A DNA stretch of 64,000 nucleotides from Tilletia caries (lineage: Eukaryota > Basidiomycota > Exobasidiomycetes > Tilletiales > Tilletiaceae): NCBI GenBank assembly GCA_032718865.1, contig JALUTQ010000038.1:186001-250000 (forward strand), written 5' to 3'. The notes beneath the pieces are model-generated. The model did not search any database. It worked only from the letters and a program-made list of their open reading frames with translations, and was not told the DNA's origin. This document shows positions 52,295 to 63,552 of the stretch, in pieces (position 1 is the stretch's first letter; every line of letters starts with the position of its first letter). The translations under genes were made by a program, and so were the position numbers.

Positions 52295-53220
52295 CGTGGC
52301 ACATCTTATTGTAAGGCCAGTTGGCCGACAGCGGTGTAGAGGCTGAGGGCCATGACTGCATGTAGAGTATAACCTTGGTCAGTTTTGCGCGTTCGGAAGG
52401 CAGAAGGGAAACAGGCGAGGACGCCATGAGGCATGAGAGGGACTCACCGCGACACTTCGTCCAACTTAGCGGGCAGCTTCATGACATCCTCTTCGGGTTC
52501 CCGCTGACCTCTCATCACAACCCGATCGGTAATCGCAGCACTAAACGTTCGCTGAATCGACCGATACACAGGTAAGGCGCAGACAAGGCGTCGTGTGGCG
52601 GCAGCGCGGGCAAGAGGCATCCCAGATGTGCCGAGAGATGCATCAGAGCTGGAAGGAGCGAAGGTGTCGGTATGGCTTCGTGCGGGCCTACTGTCGTTAT
52701 ACTAGCGAGCCTGTGTAGGGAGCCAGTAGAGGGAGCCTGTAGAGCAGTAATGTGTGCAAGTAGCAGAATTGAAGAGTGAATATATGACAAGGGAGAGAAC
52801 TAAGTACAATGATGAGCTCGAGAAGGGTAACGATGAGAGCGAGGGAAAAGTGTGACGTGGGAAAAGTGGGGAGAAGTGGAGGTAGGGTGTTGCTATGCAA
52901 AGGTGCGTGAGAGAGAAGGGAGAGAGAGATAATGGGAAAGAGATAAGATACTGGACCCACGTGTGTGACCACGTGGCCGTCCAGCACAGTCGTCCTCTTG
53001 GATCGAGCAGGCTACTCGTCTCAGACATCTTCTTCGAGATTGTCGTCCTCTTCTTTAATCTGACTTCCTGACCTCCGGTCCATCGTCTTGTCGTCCGTGA
53101 ACTGTGAAGAGAAGTAAGGGTGGTGTTCAAAAGTGCATTGCAGACCCAAGACGCCCGGAAAGGAGAACGGGAAAGAATCAGACCAAATTGGGGGCGGCGA
53201 GCTAGAAAGGAGAATGGTAC
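52295..53220 (-). pseudogene. Unrecognised coding remnants interrupted by a solo LTR
   Basis: Minus-strand open pieces with splice-like borders: 52697-52446 reads SLGTSGMPLARAAATRRLVC and RTFSAAITDRVVMRGQREPE, ending with a GTGAGTCCC donor. After an ACCAAG acceptor comes GYTLHAVMALSLYTAVGQLA, then a stop near 52295. Upstream of the LTR, about 53020-53100 codes an acidic stretch (SQIKEEDDNLEEDV). No domain known to me. Confidence 0.3.
52698..52988 (-). repeat. Solo LTR (older copy of the TGTGCTGG family)
   Basis: 291 bp, clearly related to 56164-56441 but with several substitutions and indels. Flanked by a perfect 5-bp duplication GTCGT (52693-52697 and 52989-52993). Orientation is taken from the TG start, TGTGCTGGACGG. 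Confidence 0.88.
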
Positions 53221-53437
53221 TCACCTGTATGAGTACAGCTTCAACGCGTCTGCCATCTCATGCACGACCAGTCGCTCCATTGCGACCGTAACCCTCCTTG
53301 AAGTCCCGCCACGTTTGGCGGTGGGCTTTGAGATTTGAGGAGAGTGCCTTGACCACATCCATAATCCACATTGCTCCATCCATTCCTCTCTTCAAGTCCA
53401 CCACCTGTGCGAAAAAAAACCACCACACCCACCCACA

Positions 53438-53920
53438 ATGATCCGTCCCGCTTGGCCACAGCTAGATCGATACCATCAGTCGCACCGGGCATCGCGCGCG
53501 CAAGAGGATGCCGAGTCGATGGAGAGCCCAGGCGCGGATAGCCTTGATGACATCGGCGGAGTCAAGGTGAAGGAGTGAACCGCGGCCGGCATCGCGATTG
53601 TCGGCGGAGGCGTGGCCGGTCTTTCCGCCCGTCGTCCGCCTTCGAATCTGCAGCAGGCTCTCTTCAGCATTCTCCGCCGAAATGCACAGGATTCAGGAAG
53701 GACGGTTACATATCAACATTCTCCATTCCGTCCCGTGAGTCACGCGCATCTTCTTTGGATCCTGTCACCAATGTATCTGACAGTATTGTTTTACACCTTC
53801 CACCCTGCGATGTTTTCTCTACCGGCTCCCACACAGCGGAGTGAAGGCACATACGCCATCCATCGCCATCGACCCACGGGAGATGTGGGACTCGGGTTTG
53901 AGCGTGGGCGTGGTATCTGA
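53438..53920 (+). pseudogene. Truncated FAD-dependent monooxygenase relic
   Basis: After a short N-terminal ORF (MIRPAWPQLDRYHQSHRASR...) and a TGA, the same frame reads TAAGIAIVGGGVAGLSAR, a Rossmann GxGxxG FAD-binding start of salicylate hydroxylase-like enzymes. About 200 bp later EGTYAIHRHRPTGD recalls the YAIHRxDL segment of that family. The rest is missing or shifted. No function expected. Confidence 0.4.
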
Positions 53921-54599
53921 TCGAGGTGGGCAATGCAGGGAGGATATGTATCGGCAGCCTTAGAGGCTGGCTTAAAGGACATTTGTTGCAGACGGAAATT
54001 GGGTTGCGTTAAAGAGTGAAGACCTGATTTGAATCCTCAGGACTTTTCGGTGAGTAGTCAGTAGTATCCCGCTATGTCAGAAGCATTGTTCGAAAAGCAT
54101 ACGTGTATTAACTCCTCATTGCCGGCCAGCAGCTCGCTGCTGCGGCCATTCCCTTCCGATTGTTCGAATCAAACTCCCACAATAGAAACGACGGTCACCT
54201 TGACGATACACACTCTTCATTGTCCTGCTCCGCTCCACTCTGCCCGGGCCCCGGCGTTTTGTGAATGAGGGCCAGCTCGGATAGCTTCAAGTTTCCGTCC
54301 GCAATTCGTTGAATTTTTTTGTTCCACTTCCCTTTGTTCCCCCAGGCTCCAGCATAATCCTGATCCTCTTGACGCGCCGCTGTTGTCCAGCCTTACTGAG
54401 GGTTGGCTTCGTCTTGAGTTCTGATTGCGCTTTTTCTTTCCCTTCGCTCTGCTTCTTTGCCCGCTTGGTCCGTTTGTGCTTGTTCCTCGCCCTCTTCATG
54501 TCCGGTGCGATCGCAGCTGCGCTCCCTTCGCCGGCTGCTCTTCCGTAACCTTGTCCCCCTTCTTCTCCTCTCCTTTCCCGTCATGATCTTCCTCTTCTT
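53921..54599. other. No supported gene
   Basis: Mixed short ORFs. The minus strand has a Lys/Arg-rich low-complexity stretch at 54290-54580 (KRTKRAKKQSEGKEK) that could be the end of the next gene. Nothing recognised. Confidence 0.25.
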
Positions 54600-55320
54600 C
54601 GTCCGTTCCGAACCCCAAATAATCGTCCAAATGTTATTCGAACCCTCCTGCCCGCCCTTTAATTTCTATGGACCACAGTTTGTCCGCTTCACCCCAATCC
54701 GCCGACATCTCGTCCATCTCACCCCATCCCGCCGACACCTCGTCATCATATGAAACCTCGTTCGAATCAGCGATGTATCGTTTAGGGATGTCCAGAAGGG
54801 GAGGTTGCGTCTTCGTTGGCGGGCGAGGGGGAGGCATTGAACTTGATGTGCCCGAAGCTGAAGATCCTTCCGAGGGTTTCTTTGAGAGCCTTGGGCGGTT
54901 TCTTGCTTCGTGGCGAGTGGATAGGTCGATGTATTCAAAGCGGTCGTCTCTCAGGTCGAGAATAGCATTCCATCGTGGCCCGTGGCCCCATTGGGCGGTA
55001 GCACGGGGGATTAGCTGCCCACCCGCAAGGATGGCTGCCTGTCATAAGGATGCAGCACATGCGAACGGCTTGCATTCTGGCCTCGGCATCGAATGACAGG
55101 TTAGGCGGGAGACGGCCCGGTATATGCCGATACTCTTCCCACTCCTCTTCCCACACTTTCTCCATATACTCCGCCCATCGCTGGAGTCTCCAGGTCGCAA
55201 CGTGAACGTCCATCCATCAGCCCATCTTGTCTCAAACCTCTTGTCGTAGCATATGTTAGTGAGAGTTCCTCTTTCGCTCTTTGGCGGTGAGGTCGACCAT
55301 ATTGGATGTGGTGAATTTGG
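54600..55320 (-). CDS. Unknown protein fragment upstream of the inverted repeat
   Basis: Minus-strand pieces: WRLQRWAEYMEKVWEEEWEE (about 55190), RHIPGRLPPNLSFDAE, then in another frame AAILAGGQLIPRATAQWGHG, PRWNAILDLRDDRFEYIDLS and a Pro/Ser and acidic tail (EVSYDDEVSAGWGEMDEMS). The frame change near 55050 has an AG acceptor-like site (ATGACAG), so an intron is possible. I recognise no family. Confidence 0.3.
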
Positions 55321-56163
55321 TGTCTTGGACTCTCCTTGCTTGGAAGTTGTCGCTGACGGTCAGAGACTTTGACAACATTCCAGGGTCTCCAACTTTGCAC
55401 GGTCCAGGGTGTCAGATTTGGTGCACGGCTGCAGACTCCTCCGCCACCTCATCTCTCATACCTTCCTTACCTGATATTAAGTCGTCGCATCTTTTGGAAA
55501 ACAACTTGCTATCCGGTCATCACTCATCATCGCTCTCCGGTTCTCGTCGCTCTCTCTCCTCATGGAGCTCCCGAGGCGAGTCTCTCTTCTTCTGTCCCCG
55601 GTTTTTGGGCGCTGTTCCATGTCTTATTCTCGGTCTGACCTGTTTTTGTTTCATATTTTTCCGAAATTCTTCAGCCAATCTTCTGCCCGACCATCACTCC
55701 TACGATCACATCCTCATTTCCACAACACTTTCAGCACACACCTACACTTCCAGACATCAACTCCGGACACACTTCCGGACGCACTTCACGACAGAATTCC
55801 ACCTCCAAACAGACTTACAAACATTCCTCCCACCTCGACTCCGTCGGCTGACCTCTTTCACACAACCACCATCATCTGACATCTATACAGGCCCAATCGC
55901 ACTCATCACTCACATCTCCAAGAGCTGCAACGTTCGCTTCCCCAAGTCCTCAAGCTTGAAGATCCCGCCGAAATCCTTCCTTTGGCGTCCCGCCAGGGAC
56001 AGCGCAAAGACCAGAACCACCAATTCTGGCGAACCATCGCCTCCCGCTGGAATAATCTCCCTGCCAACCATCCCCAGCTCCCACAAGGCGCGGCTCTGCT
56101 GCATTACTTTGCAGCCAAACGCGTTCCCATCCGTTCGGGCATCACCACCGACATCTCTCACAC

Positions 56164-56441
56164 TATACTGGCGAGCCTTTGTAGGGAGCCAGCAGAGGGA
56201 GCCTGTAAAGCAGTAATGTGTGCAAGTAGCAGAATTGAAGAGTGAATATATGACAAGGGAGAGAACTAAGTACAATGATGAGCTCGAGAAGGGTAACGAT
56301 GAGAGCGAGGGAAAAGTGTGACGTGGGAAAAGTGGAGAGAAGTGGAGGTGATGTTGCTATGCGGTATGCGTGAGAGGGAAAGGGAAAGGAAGATAAGGAA
56401 AGGAGATAAGATAGTGGAGCCACGTGGTCCCATCCAGCACA
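56164..56441 (-). repeat. 3' LTR of the non-autonomous element
   Basis: 278 bp, from TATACTGGCGAGCC to CCATCCAGCACA on the plus strand. Confidence 0.9.
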
Positions 56442-57693
56442 TGCCGCCCCAAAAAAGACGACTGTCCCTAGTCGTGATCGAGACTGGGAACTGCGGCGGG
56501 CATGGGGGAATGGAGACGAATGGCAACGAGCGCATGGAACGAACGCGTTGCCAGGACGGGCAGGGAAGGGAAGCTGTGTGGACTGTGAAGCGAACGCAAG
56601 ATTGGGGTAAAAAGGAAGAGGAAAGAAGAGAAGGAAACCCAGTAGCCAGTACCAAGGTGAGTACCGATGTACTCATGTACCACGAGGGTCATCGGACTCG
56701 ATCATGGGACCGGGGGCGGGCGGTAAAATGAACGCGTGGATAAAGGTGAACGAGGATGCGTGAAACGAGAAGGGGAAGGTGAAAGATCGACGTGAAGTGA
56801 AGTGGAAATCGAGAACGGAGTCGGAGGAGGGATCGTCAAACGACCATCGGGAACCACAAGTCCACAATGGACCGAGTGCGCGCGCCGGGGCCCGTGCGGA
56901 GTCGACCGCGAGCAGCGATATGAAGGACGAATCCAGCGCATGAAGAAGAACGAGTGACCGATGCGCCCCGTAGAGCGACAGGACCTGCGGTTGGGCCCGT
57001 TCCCGCTCGTCGTGGTGTCCTCTCCAAGATGGAATCTTCGAAGTGAGCAGTCGAGGTTGGCGTACGAGCTCGAACCGCTGGGCTGGGGGCCACCGGGGTA
57101 CGCGCACCGGCGCCGCCTGGTGTGGAGGCGATCGTTCCAGTCCTAGCTGGCATCATGGGCCGAGTCGCTGCTGAGACACTGGTGCGCGAGCCAGGTCGCG
57201 TAACAGAAGCCGTCGTGGACCGACTGGTCGCTGGTGTCGTGCTAGCCGGAGGAGCACGAGGGGTCGATTCCGCTCCCACGCCTCGAGCACCGACAGCGGC
57301 AGCGCCTACCCCAGGAGTCGTCAAGGGTTTTTGAATCATATTGGCTATAGTCGAGCTCGGAGTCGAGGGCGCCGTAGCAGTCCGCCGTTCTGGCGTCGTG
57401 GCAGGTATGGGCGGGGACGAGGCCGCCGAGACGGGCGAGAAGAAATTGTTCTTGCCGTTGGTCTCGTTGAGAACGACACCGAACCCAGCGGTGAGGAGAT
57501 GGGTGTCGGTGCGGCAGCGAAATGACAGGAAGAGAACCGGATGGGCGAATCGCGTCGTGGTTGGTCTGAATCCAATCCACAGCCGAGAGGCGAGAACGAA
57601 GGCAACAGCGCCGAACGCAGACAGTCTCAGGCGCCCTGCACGCCGAAGACGATTGCTTTAGGGGAGATGATCGAAGAGGGCGGAAGGTGAGAA

Positions 57694-58097
57694 GAGCCGG
57701 GAACGCGCGAGGGTCGTGAGAGGCTCGGCGTTGGCGACTGGAGTCGGAGCTGAGAGTCGTCAATGGTGCTTCTTGAGGTCTTGGGTGTTGATTTGGGAAG
57801 AAGAAAAGGTAGGAAGAGAAGGAGTAGAGTAGAGAGAAGTAGTGCGAAGGAAAAGAGTCGGGAACGTGCGAGGGTCAACAGAGACTCGGCGTTGGCGACG
57901 GTGAGAACAGAGGGCCGGAGCAGAGAGCTGGGGAGGTCTGGAGAGCGAGCCTGACAAGGCGGAGGAGAAGAGAAAGAAGAAGTGGGAGAAGAGTCGGGAA
58001 CGCGCGAGGGTCGTGAGAGGCTCGGCGTTGGCGACTGGAGAAGAAGTCGGGAACGCGCGAGGATCAGATGAGGCTCGGCGTTGGCGACGGTGAGGAG
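57694..58097. repeat. Tandem repeat inside the non-autonomous LTR element
   Basis: Four copies of a unit of about 45-50 bp containing GGGAACGCGCGAGGGTC and GGCTCGGCGTTGGCGAC, at about 57696, 57858, 57993 and 58048, with spacer of varying length. A second phrase, GGGCCGGAGCAGAGAGCTGG, occurs near 57911 and 58101. Confidence 0.75.
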
Positions 58098-58317
58098 TTA
58101 GAGGGCCGGAGCAGAGAGCTGGGGCGGTCTGGAATGCTGGAGCCCAGGCTGGAGCAGGGAGAAGTGACCGGAGCGGGTTGCTGAGGCGAGTTGTGTGTGC
58201 TGAAGCCTTGGCTGGAGCGGTGGGCGTCTCGACGAGTGAACTTGTGGAAGTTGAGGTCGTCGTGGGCTGCTGAGGATCGTCGGGTCGATGGTCAGCAAGA
58301 GAATCCTCTCATCACCA

Positions 58318-58595
58318 CATACTGGCGAGCCTTTGTAGGGAGCCAGCAGAGGGAGCCTGTAGAGCAGTAATGTGTGCAAGTAGCAGAATTGAAGAGTGAA
58401 TATATGACAAGGGAGAGAACTAAGTACAATGATGAGCTCGAGAAGGGTAACGATGAGAGCGAGGGAAAAGTGTGACGTGGGAAAAGTGGAGAGAAGTGGA
58501 GGTGATGTTGCTATGCGGTATGCGTGAGAGGGAAAGGGAAAGGAAGATAAGGAAAGGAGATAAGATAGTGGAGCCACGTGGTCCCATCCAGCACA
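58318..58595 (-). repeat. 5' LTR of the non-autonomous element
   Basis: 278 bp, nearly identical to 56164-56441 (e.g. GTAGAGCAG here against GTAAAGCAG there). Confidence 0.9.
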
Positions 58596-59803
58596 CACAC
58601 TTTCCAAGTCAACCCCACCAAGGCTCATATGAACAACGACGTCATCAGCACCAAGCTGTCCAAGTTCAACGAGGTAGCCCCTTGTGGACCCATCATCGCC
58701 ACGGGTGCGACTTCCCTCAACCTCTCTCTCACAAAGGGTCATATTTTTCGCCGCTCTCGAAGAAATGGGCAACAATCATTCGGAAACCTTCAATCCCGAC
58801 AAGCTTTGTGCGATGCTTGACATTCAAGCTTCCATTGATGGCCTTCTCGACTGAAAGCTCCGAATTCCGGACTCGGTCAAACCCTTCGGCCTGCCCAAGA
58901 CCAATACCCCCGAATACAGCAGCGCCTACACGCCGCGTGGACATATTACTGACATTCACATCGACAGCGTCTACGAAGCCACCATCGTAACCACCCTTTT
59001 CGGCCGCAAGATCCTCCTCCAGTGGCCTCTCTCCATCACCAATCTCCAGCTTTTGAAGTCCTTCCACTGGGGCTCCGGCGACTGGCGACGTTTTGCCTTA
59101 TACCAGCTTCTTCAAGACATCAAAATTACCCTGTGCGACCACGGCACTGTGGAATACCTTCCCACCGGGGCTCTTCACACGGTTATTGCCCTCTACAACT
59201 TCGCTATGGTGGCCTATGGCCTGGCTCACCACGACATGCTCCCCGAGGTCCAACGCGTCTCCAAATGGGAACTTGACTTGGCCTTCGACTTTTCCAAGAA
59301 AAGCGACCCTGAGGGTGGAATTCTTTCCATCAAGGCAAGCCACGAAAACGATATCCAAATCTGGAACAAGCTCATCAATAAGCCGCTCATGCGCCGCATG
59401 GCGCTCAAGACCCAGCTCCACAAGGAATTCTTGCGCTTGAATGTTCCTTCCTCCTAGTTCTCTCCCTCTTTCAAATTCATCTTGATTTTTCTCTTCACTA
59501 GTTATCGCCCGTCCGCAAGTTGTTCGCACTTTCAAACCAACTTCCGGACATCATCCCTACTTCCGGACGCACCTTCCATACCTCGCGTCCACTTCCAATC
59601 CAATTTCCAGACTTCACTCAACTTCCGAACGCACTTTTCAGCACACACCTCCGCTTCACAACGCAACACTCCCACGTTCCCTACAATATAAAACACGATC
59701 CAGTTGCCACTCCACTTTTCTTTCGAACCACCACAACCCAAGACACCTCCGTCTCTCATTCTTCATCACCACACACATCCGTCTTCAACCCCTCACACTC
59801 AAC

Positions 59804-60480
59804 ATGCACAGCATCTTTGACAACGAACCCATTACGCACCTCTGGGCTTTGTGGACCCGCATCCCAGAATCCAGATACCGCGCCCTCCAAGTCGGTCATC
59901 GGAGACCTCCTCAACCTTGCGATCGTGGACTGCAAGCCTCGCTTCCCCACCACGTCGTCCCTTCAGAAACCAAAGGACATCTTCCGCTCCGACACCGACT
60001 GGACGTGGATTTTCAACCAATTCCAGCTCGACACCACCATCGAGACCTTCAATCTCGACACCCGTCGCAAATACCTCACGACGGCGGGCAAGTTCGACAT
60101 TTGGGCCGAGAATTTCTTCGACATCTTCAGCACCGGGATGTTCCTCCTCTCCACCGGTGTCTCTTCCGTTCGAAACTACGGACTTCACGTCCTTCGCGCC
60201 GGCACTATCCTCGCTCCTATAGATCGTGACATCCGCTTCGCCATTCAAGGCACGATTCTCGTCCTCGAATGGGGCACCCTCGCCCGCGACATAGGATACG
60301 GCCGTTGGACTTCCTCCGAATCCATGGCCTACCTCTCCACGGTCTCCGACTGCAAAGCTCAAATCCTCATTACCGAATACCGGCAGCCTCGTGCACAAGC
60401 GTACCCGCGGCGCCCGTTTCCGCATTCTTGTGGCTCTCGAGACCTCCGCTTTCCTGATGAACGCAATGGAGGAGGCCTGA
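59804..60480 (+). pseudogene. Unknown ORF B, left copy
   Basis: Met 59804 begins MHSIFDNEPITHLWALW. Within 25 codons the coding character moves one frame: SVIGDLLNLAIVDCKPRFPT, DTDWTWIFNQFQLDTTIETF, FDIWAENFFDIFSTGMFLLS, GTILVLEWGTLARDIGYGRW. Near 60370 it moves again, to GSLVHKRTRGARFRILVALE and FLMNAMEEA-stop at 60480. About 225 codons. Shifts are shared by both arms, so they predate the duplication or are unrecognised introns. TTCCGGAC repeats and a pyrimidine-rich leader with ATATAAAA (59688) precede it. No family recognised. Confidence 0.45.
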
Positions 60481-60583
60481 GTAGGAGATCTATTTCCTCT
60501 ATTTCTGTTTAGTCCCTCCTCGCCTTCGCTATCCGTTCGTCCTTGTTCTTCTCTACCTTTCTGTCTCCCTCCACATCGCTATC

Positions 60584-61011
60584 CCCTTCTCTCGGCCGAA
60601 ACAAAATTCTTTCGCGCTCTCTTCAGAAGTTCCCACACCAAACAACTACAAAAAAATCTTCACGACTTCTTCATCCCTTCTACTTCCTCACCTCATTTTT
60701 TCTCCCTCCTCATCTCATCTTCCTTTTTTTTATCCCCCTCACCTACCCATTTTTTTCCAACCCACCGCTCACACAGCACCCACCATGCCTTCGCCTCCTT
60801 CCATCGCCGACTCCGACTGTGACTTCGTCCCCGTTTACACCAACGGTGACATTGTCCGCATGTGGCATTCCGTCGCTGGCACAACCCGCAATTGTAACCT
60901 CGGTTCTGCCTTGGTCAACTACGCCATCAATAGCAACCTCATGAGGTGCTTCCGTCGCTGATCGCGGACAGGGTCCAAACCCAAGGGTCGCAGGACATGC
61001 GCACCAATGTC
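60584..61011. other. Unique spacer at the centre of the inverted repeat
   Basis: 428 bp present once. The first 200 bp are a pyrimidine-rich leader like that of ORF B, followed by a short ORF. The break points share the short word CGATAGCGATGTGG-like at the right edge. Confidence 0.85.
60785..60961 (+). CDS. Short ORF in the palindrome spacer, probably a truncated gene
   Basis: 58 aa, MPSPPSIADSDCDFVPVYTN...NSNLMRCFRR, with good start context (CACCATGCC). Its leader and the phrase TNGDIVRMWHS recall the start of ORF B (DNEPITHLW), so it may be the 5' end of another member of the same gene set, cut off by the duplication. Confidence 0.4.
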   Translation: MPSPPSIADSDCDFVPVYTNGDIVRMWHSVAGTTRNCNLGSALVNYAINSNLMRCFRR

Positions 61012-61114
61012 GATAGCGATGTGGAGGGAGACAGAAAGGTAGAGAAGAACAAGGACGAACGGATAGCGAAGGCGAGGAGGGACTAAACAGAAATAGAGGA
61101 AATAGATCTCCTAC

Positions 61115-61791
61115 TCAGGCCTCCTCCATTGCGTTCATCAGGAAAGCGGAGGTCTCGAGAGCCACAAGAATGCGGAAACGGGCGCCGCGGGTACGCTTGT
61201 GCACGAGGCTGCCGGTATTCGGTAATGAGGATTTGAGCTTTGCAGTCGGAGACCGTGGAGAGGTAGGCCATGGATTCGGAGGAAGTCCAACGGCCGTATC
61301 CTATGTCGCGGGCGAGGGTGCCCCATTCGAGGACGAGAATCGTGCCTTGAATGGCGAAGCGGATGTCACGATCTATAGGAGCGAGGATAGTGCCGGCGCG
61401 AAGGACGTGAAGTCCGTAGTTTCGAACGGAAGAGACACCGGTGGAGAGGAGGAACATCCCGGTGCTGAAGATGTCGAAGAAATTCTCGGCCCAAATGTCG
61501 AACTTGCCCGCCGTCGTGAGGTATTTGCGACGGGTGTCGAGATTGAAGGTCTCGATGGTGGTGTCGAGCTGGAATTGGTTGAAAATCCACGTCCAGTCGG
61601 TGTCGGAGCGGAAGATGTCCTTTGGTTTCTGAAGGGACGACGTGGTGGGGAAGCGAGGCTTGCAGTCCACGATCGCAAGGTTGAGGAGGTCTCCGATGAC
61701 CGACTTGGAGGGCGCGGTATCTGGATTCTGGGATGCGGGTCCACAAAGCCCAGAGGTGCGTAATGGGTTCGTTGTCAAAGATGCTGTGCAT
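61115..61791 (-). pseudogene. Unknown ORF B, right copy
   Basis: Same sequence and same frame changes as 59804-60480; I saw no difference in the translated segments. Confidence 0.45.
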
Positions 61792-62137
61792 GTTGAGTGT
61801 GAGGGGTTGAAGACGGATGTGTGTGGTGATGAAGAATGAGAGACGGAGGTGTCTTGGGTTGTGGTGGTTCGAAAGAAAAGTGGAGTGGCAACTGGATCGT
61901 GTTTTATATTGTAGGGAACGTGGGAGTGTTGCGTTGTGAAGCGGAGGTGTGTGCTGAAAAGTGCGTTCGGAAGTTGAGTGAAGTCTGGAAATTGGATTGG
62001 AAGTGGACGCGAGGTATGGAAGGTGCGTCCGGAAGTAGGGATGATGTCCGGAAGTTGGTTTGAAAGTGCGAACAACTTGCGGACGGGCGATAACTAGTGA
62101 AGAGAAAAATCAAGATGAATTTGAAAGAGGGAGAGAA

Positions 62138-63552
62138 CTAGGAGGAAGGAACATTCAAGCGCAAGAATTCCTTGTGGAGCTGGGTCTTGAGCGCCATGCG
62201 GCGCATGAGCGGCTTATTGATGAGCTTGTTCCAGATTTGGATATCGTTTTTCGTGGCTTGCCTTGATGGAAAGAATTCCACCCTCAGGGTCGCTTTTTCT
62301 TGGAAAAGTCGAAGGCCAAGTCAAGTTCCCATTTGGAGACGCGTTGGACCTCGGGGAGCATGTCGTGGTGAGCCAGGCCATAGGCCACCATAGCGAAGTT
62401 GTAGAGGGCAATAACCGTGTGAAGAGCCCCGGTGGGAAGGTATTCCACAGTGCCGTGGTCGCACAGGGTAATTTTGATGTCTTGAAGAAGCTGGTATAAG
62501 GCGAAACGTCGCCAGTCGCCGGAGCCCCAGTGGAAGGACTTCAAAAGCTGGAGATTGGTGGTGGAGAGAGGCCACTGGAGGAGGATCTTGCGGCCGAAAA
62601 GGGTGGTTACGATGGTGGCTTCGTAGACGCTGTCGATGTGAATGTCAGTAATATGTCCACGCGGCGTGTAGGCGCTGCTGTATTCGGGGGTATTGGTCTT
62701 GGGCAGGCCGAAGGGTTTGACCGAGTCCGGAATTCGGAGCTTTCAGTCGAGAAGGCCATCAATGGAAGCTTGAATGTCAAGCATCGCACAAAGCTTGTCG
62801 GGATTGAAGGTTTCCGAATGATTGTTGCCCATTTCTTCGAGAGCGGCGAAAATATGACCCTTTGTGAGAGAGAGGTTGAGGGAAGTCGCACCCGTGGCGA
62901 TGATGGGTCCACAAGGGGCTACCTCGTTGAACTTGGACAGCTTGGTGCTGATGACGTCGTTGTTCATATGAGCCTTGGTGGGGTTGACTTGGAAAGTGTG
63001 TGTGCTGGATGGGACCACGTGGCTCCACTATCTTATCTCCTTTCCTTATCTTCCTTTCCCTTTCCCTCTCACGCATACCGCATAGCAACATCACCTCCAC
63101 TTCTCTCCACTTTTCCCACGTCACACTTTTTCCCTCGCTCTCATCGTTACCCTTCTCGAGCTCATCATTGTACTTAGTTCTCTCCCTTGTCATATATTCA
63201 CTCTTCAATTCTGCTACTTGCACACATTACTGCTTTACAGGCTCCCTCTGCTGGCTCCCTACAAAGGCTCGCCAGTATAGTGTGAGAGATGTCGGTGGTG
63301 ATGCCCGAACGGATGGGAACGCGTTTGGCTGCAAAGTAATGCAGCAGAGCCGCGCCTTGTGGGAGCTGGGGATGGTTGGCAGGGAGATTATTCCAGCGGG
63401 AGGCGATGGTTCGCCAGAATTGGTGGTTCTGGTCTTTGCGCTGTCCCTGGCGGGACGCCAAAGGAAGGATTTCGGCGGGATCTTCAAGCTTGAGGACTTG
63501 GGGAAGCGAACGTTGCAGCTCTTGGAGATGTGAGTGATGAGTGCGATTGGGC
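62138..63552 (-). pseudogene. Unknown ORF A, right copy, interrupted by a solo LTR
   Basis: Same protein as the left copy, with the solo LTR at 63001-63279 inside it. Here LTKGHIFAALEEMGNNHSET reads through without the left copy's extra T, but the conserved in-frame TGA remains. Extra A/T bases near 62250 and 62293 shift the frame in the 3' part, unlike the left copy. Confidence 0.5.
63001..63279 (+). repeat. Solo LTR at the site of the left-arm element
   Basis: 279 bp, TGTGCTGGATGGG...GCCAGTATA, flanked by GTGTG at 62996-63000 and 63280-63284. It occupies exactly the position of the full element in the left arm, consistent with LTR-LTR recombination. Confidence 0.92.

Larger units (their letters stand above)
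56164..58595 (-). mobile_element. Non-autonomous LTR retrotransposon (LARD/TRIM-like)
   Basis: Two direct LTRs of 278 bp (56164-56441 and 58318-58595), nearly identical, flank 1,876 bp without any pol domain. A 5-bp duplication CACAC lies at 56159-56163 and 58596-58600. Reading on the minus strand, the LTR starts TGTGCTGGATGG, and directly after the 5' LTR comes TGGTGATGAGAGG, a typical tRNA-CCA primer-binding site. The interior has low-complexity ORFs (Ala/Pro/Thr/Arg-rich, 56836-57339) and tandem repeats only. Confidence 0.88.
55891..59457 (+). pseudogene. Unknown ORF A, left copy, interrupted by the LTR element
   Basis: Joining 55891-56163 with 58601-59457 (skipping the LTR element and one CACAC) gives a continuous frame: HLQELQRSLPQVLKLEDPAE, FWRTIASRWNNLPANHPQLP, ITTDISH-TFQVNPTKAHMNN and so on. 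An in-frame TGA occurs at 58852-58854 and an extra T near 58747 shifts the left copy. Later segments read HITDIHIDSVYEATIVTTLF, FHWGSGDWRRFALYQLLQDI and LMRRMALKTQLHKEFLRLN, ending at 59457. A TATACAG acceptor at 55890 suggests a first exon upstream. About 370 codons; no domain recognised. Confidence 0.5.
55439..60583 (+). repeat. Left arm of a large inverted repeat
   Basis: 55439-56163 and 58601-60583 are found in reverse complement at 63280-64000 and 61012-63000. Identity is roughly 99% by eye, with differences mostly in homopolymer length (e.g. five T at 58744 against four) and a few substitutions. 56164-58600 is the LTR element present here in full. The arm may begin further left than I can prove, because the right arm is cut by the window end. 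Confidence 0.93.

Noticed and set aside
55281..56216. 311-aa plus-strand frame in the left arm
   Set aside because: Ser/Thr/Pro/His-rich out-of-frame reading of the leader and ORF A; the other frame gives continuous protein across the LTR insertion site.
56836..57339. Gag or Pol gene of the LTR element at 56164
   Set aside because: The frame is low-complexity Ala/Thr/Pro/Arg sequence with no zinc knuckle, protease, RT or integrase motif, so the element is treated as non-autonomous.
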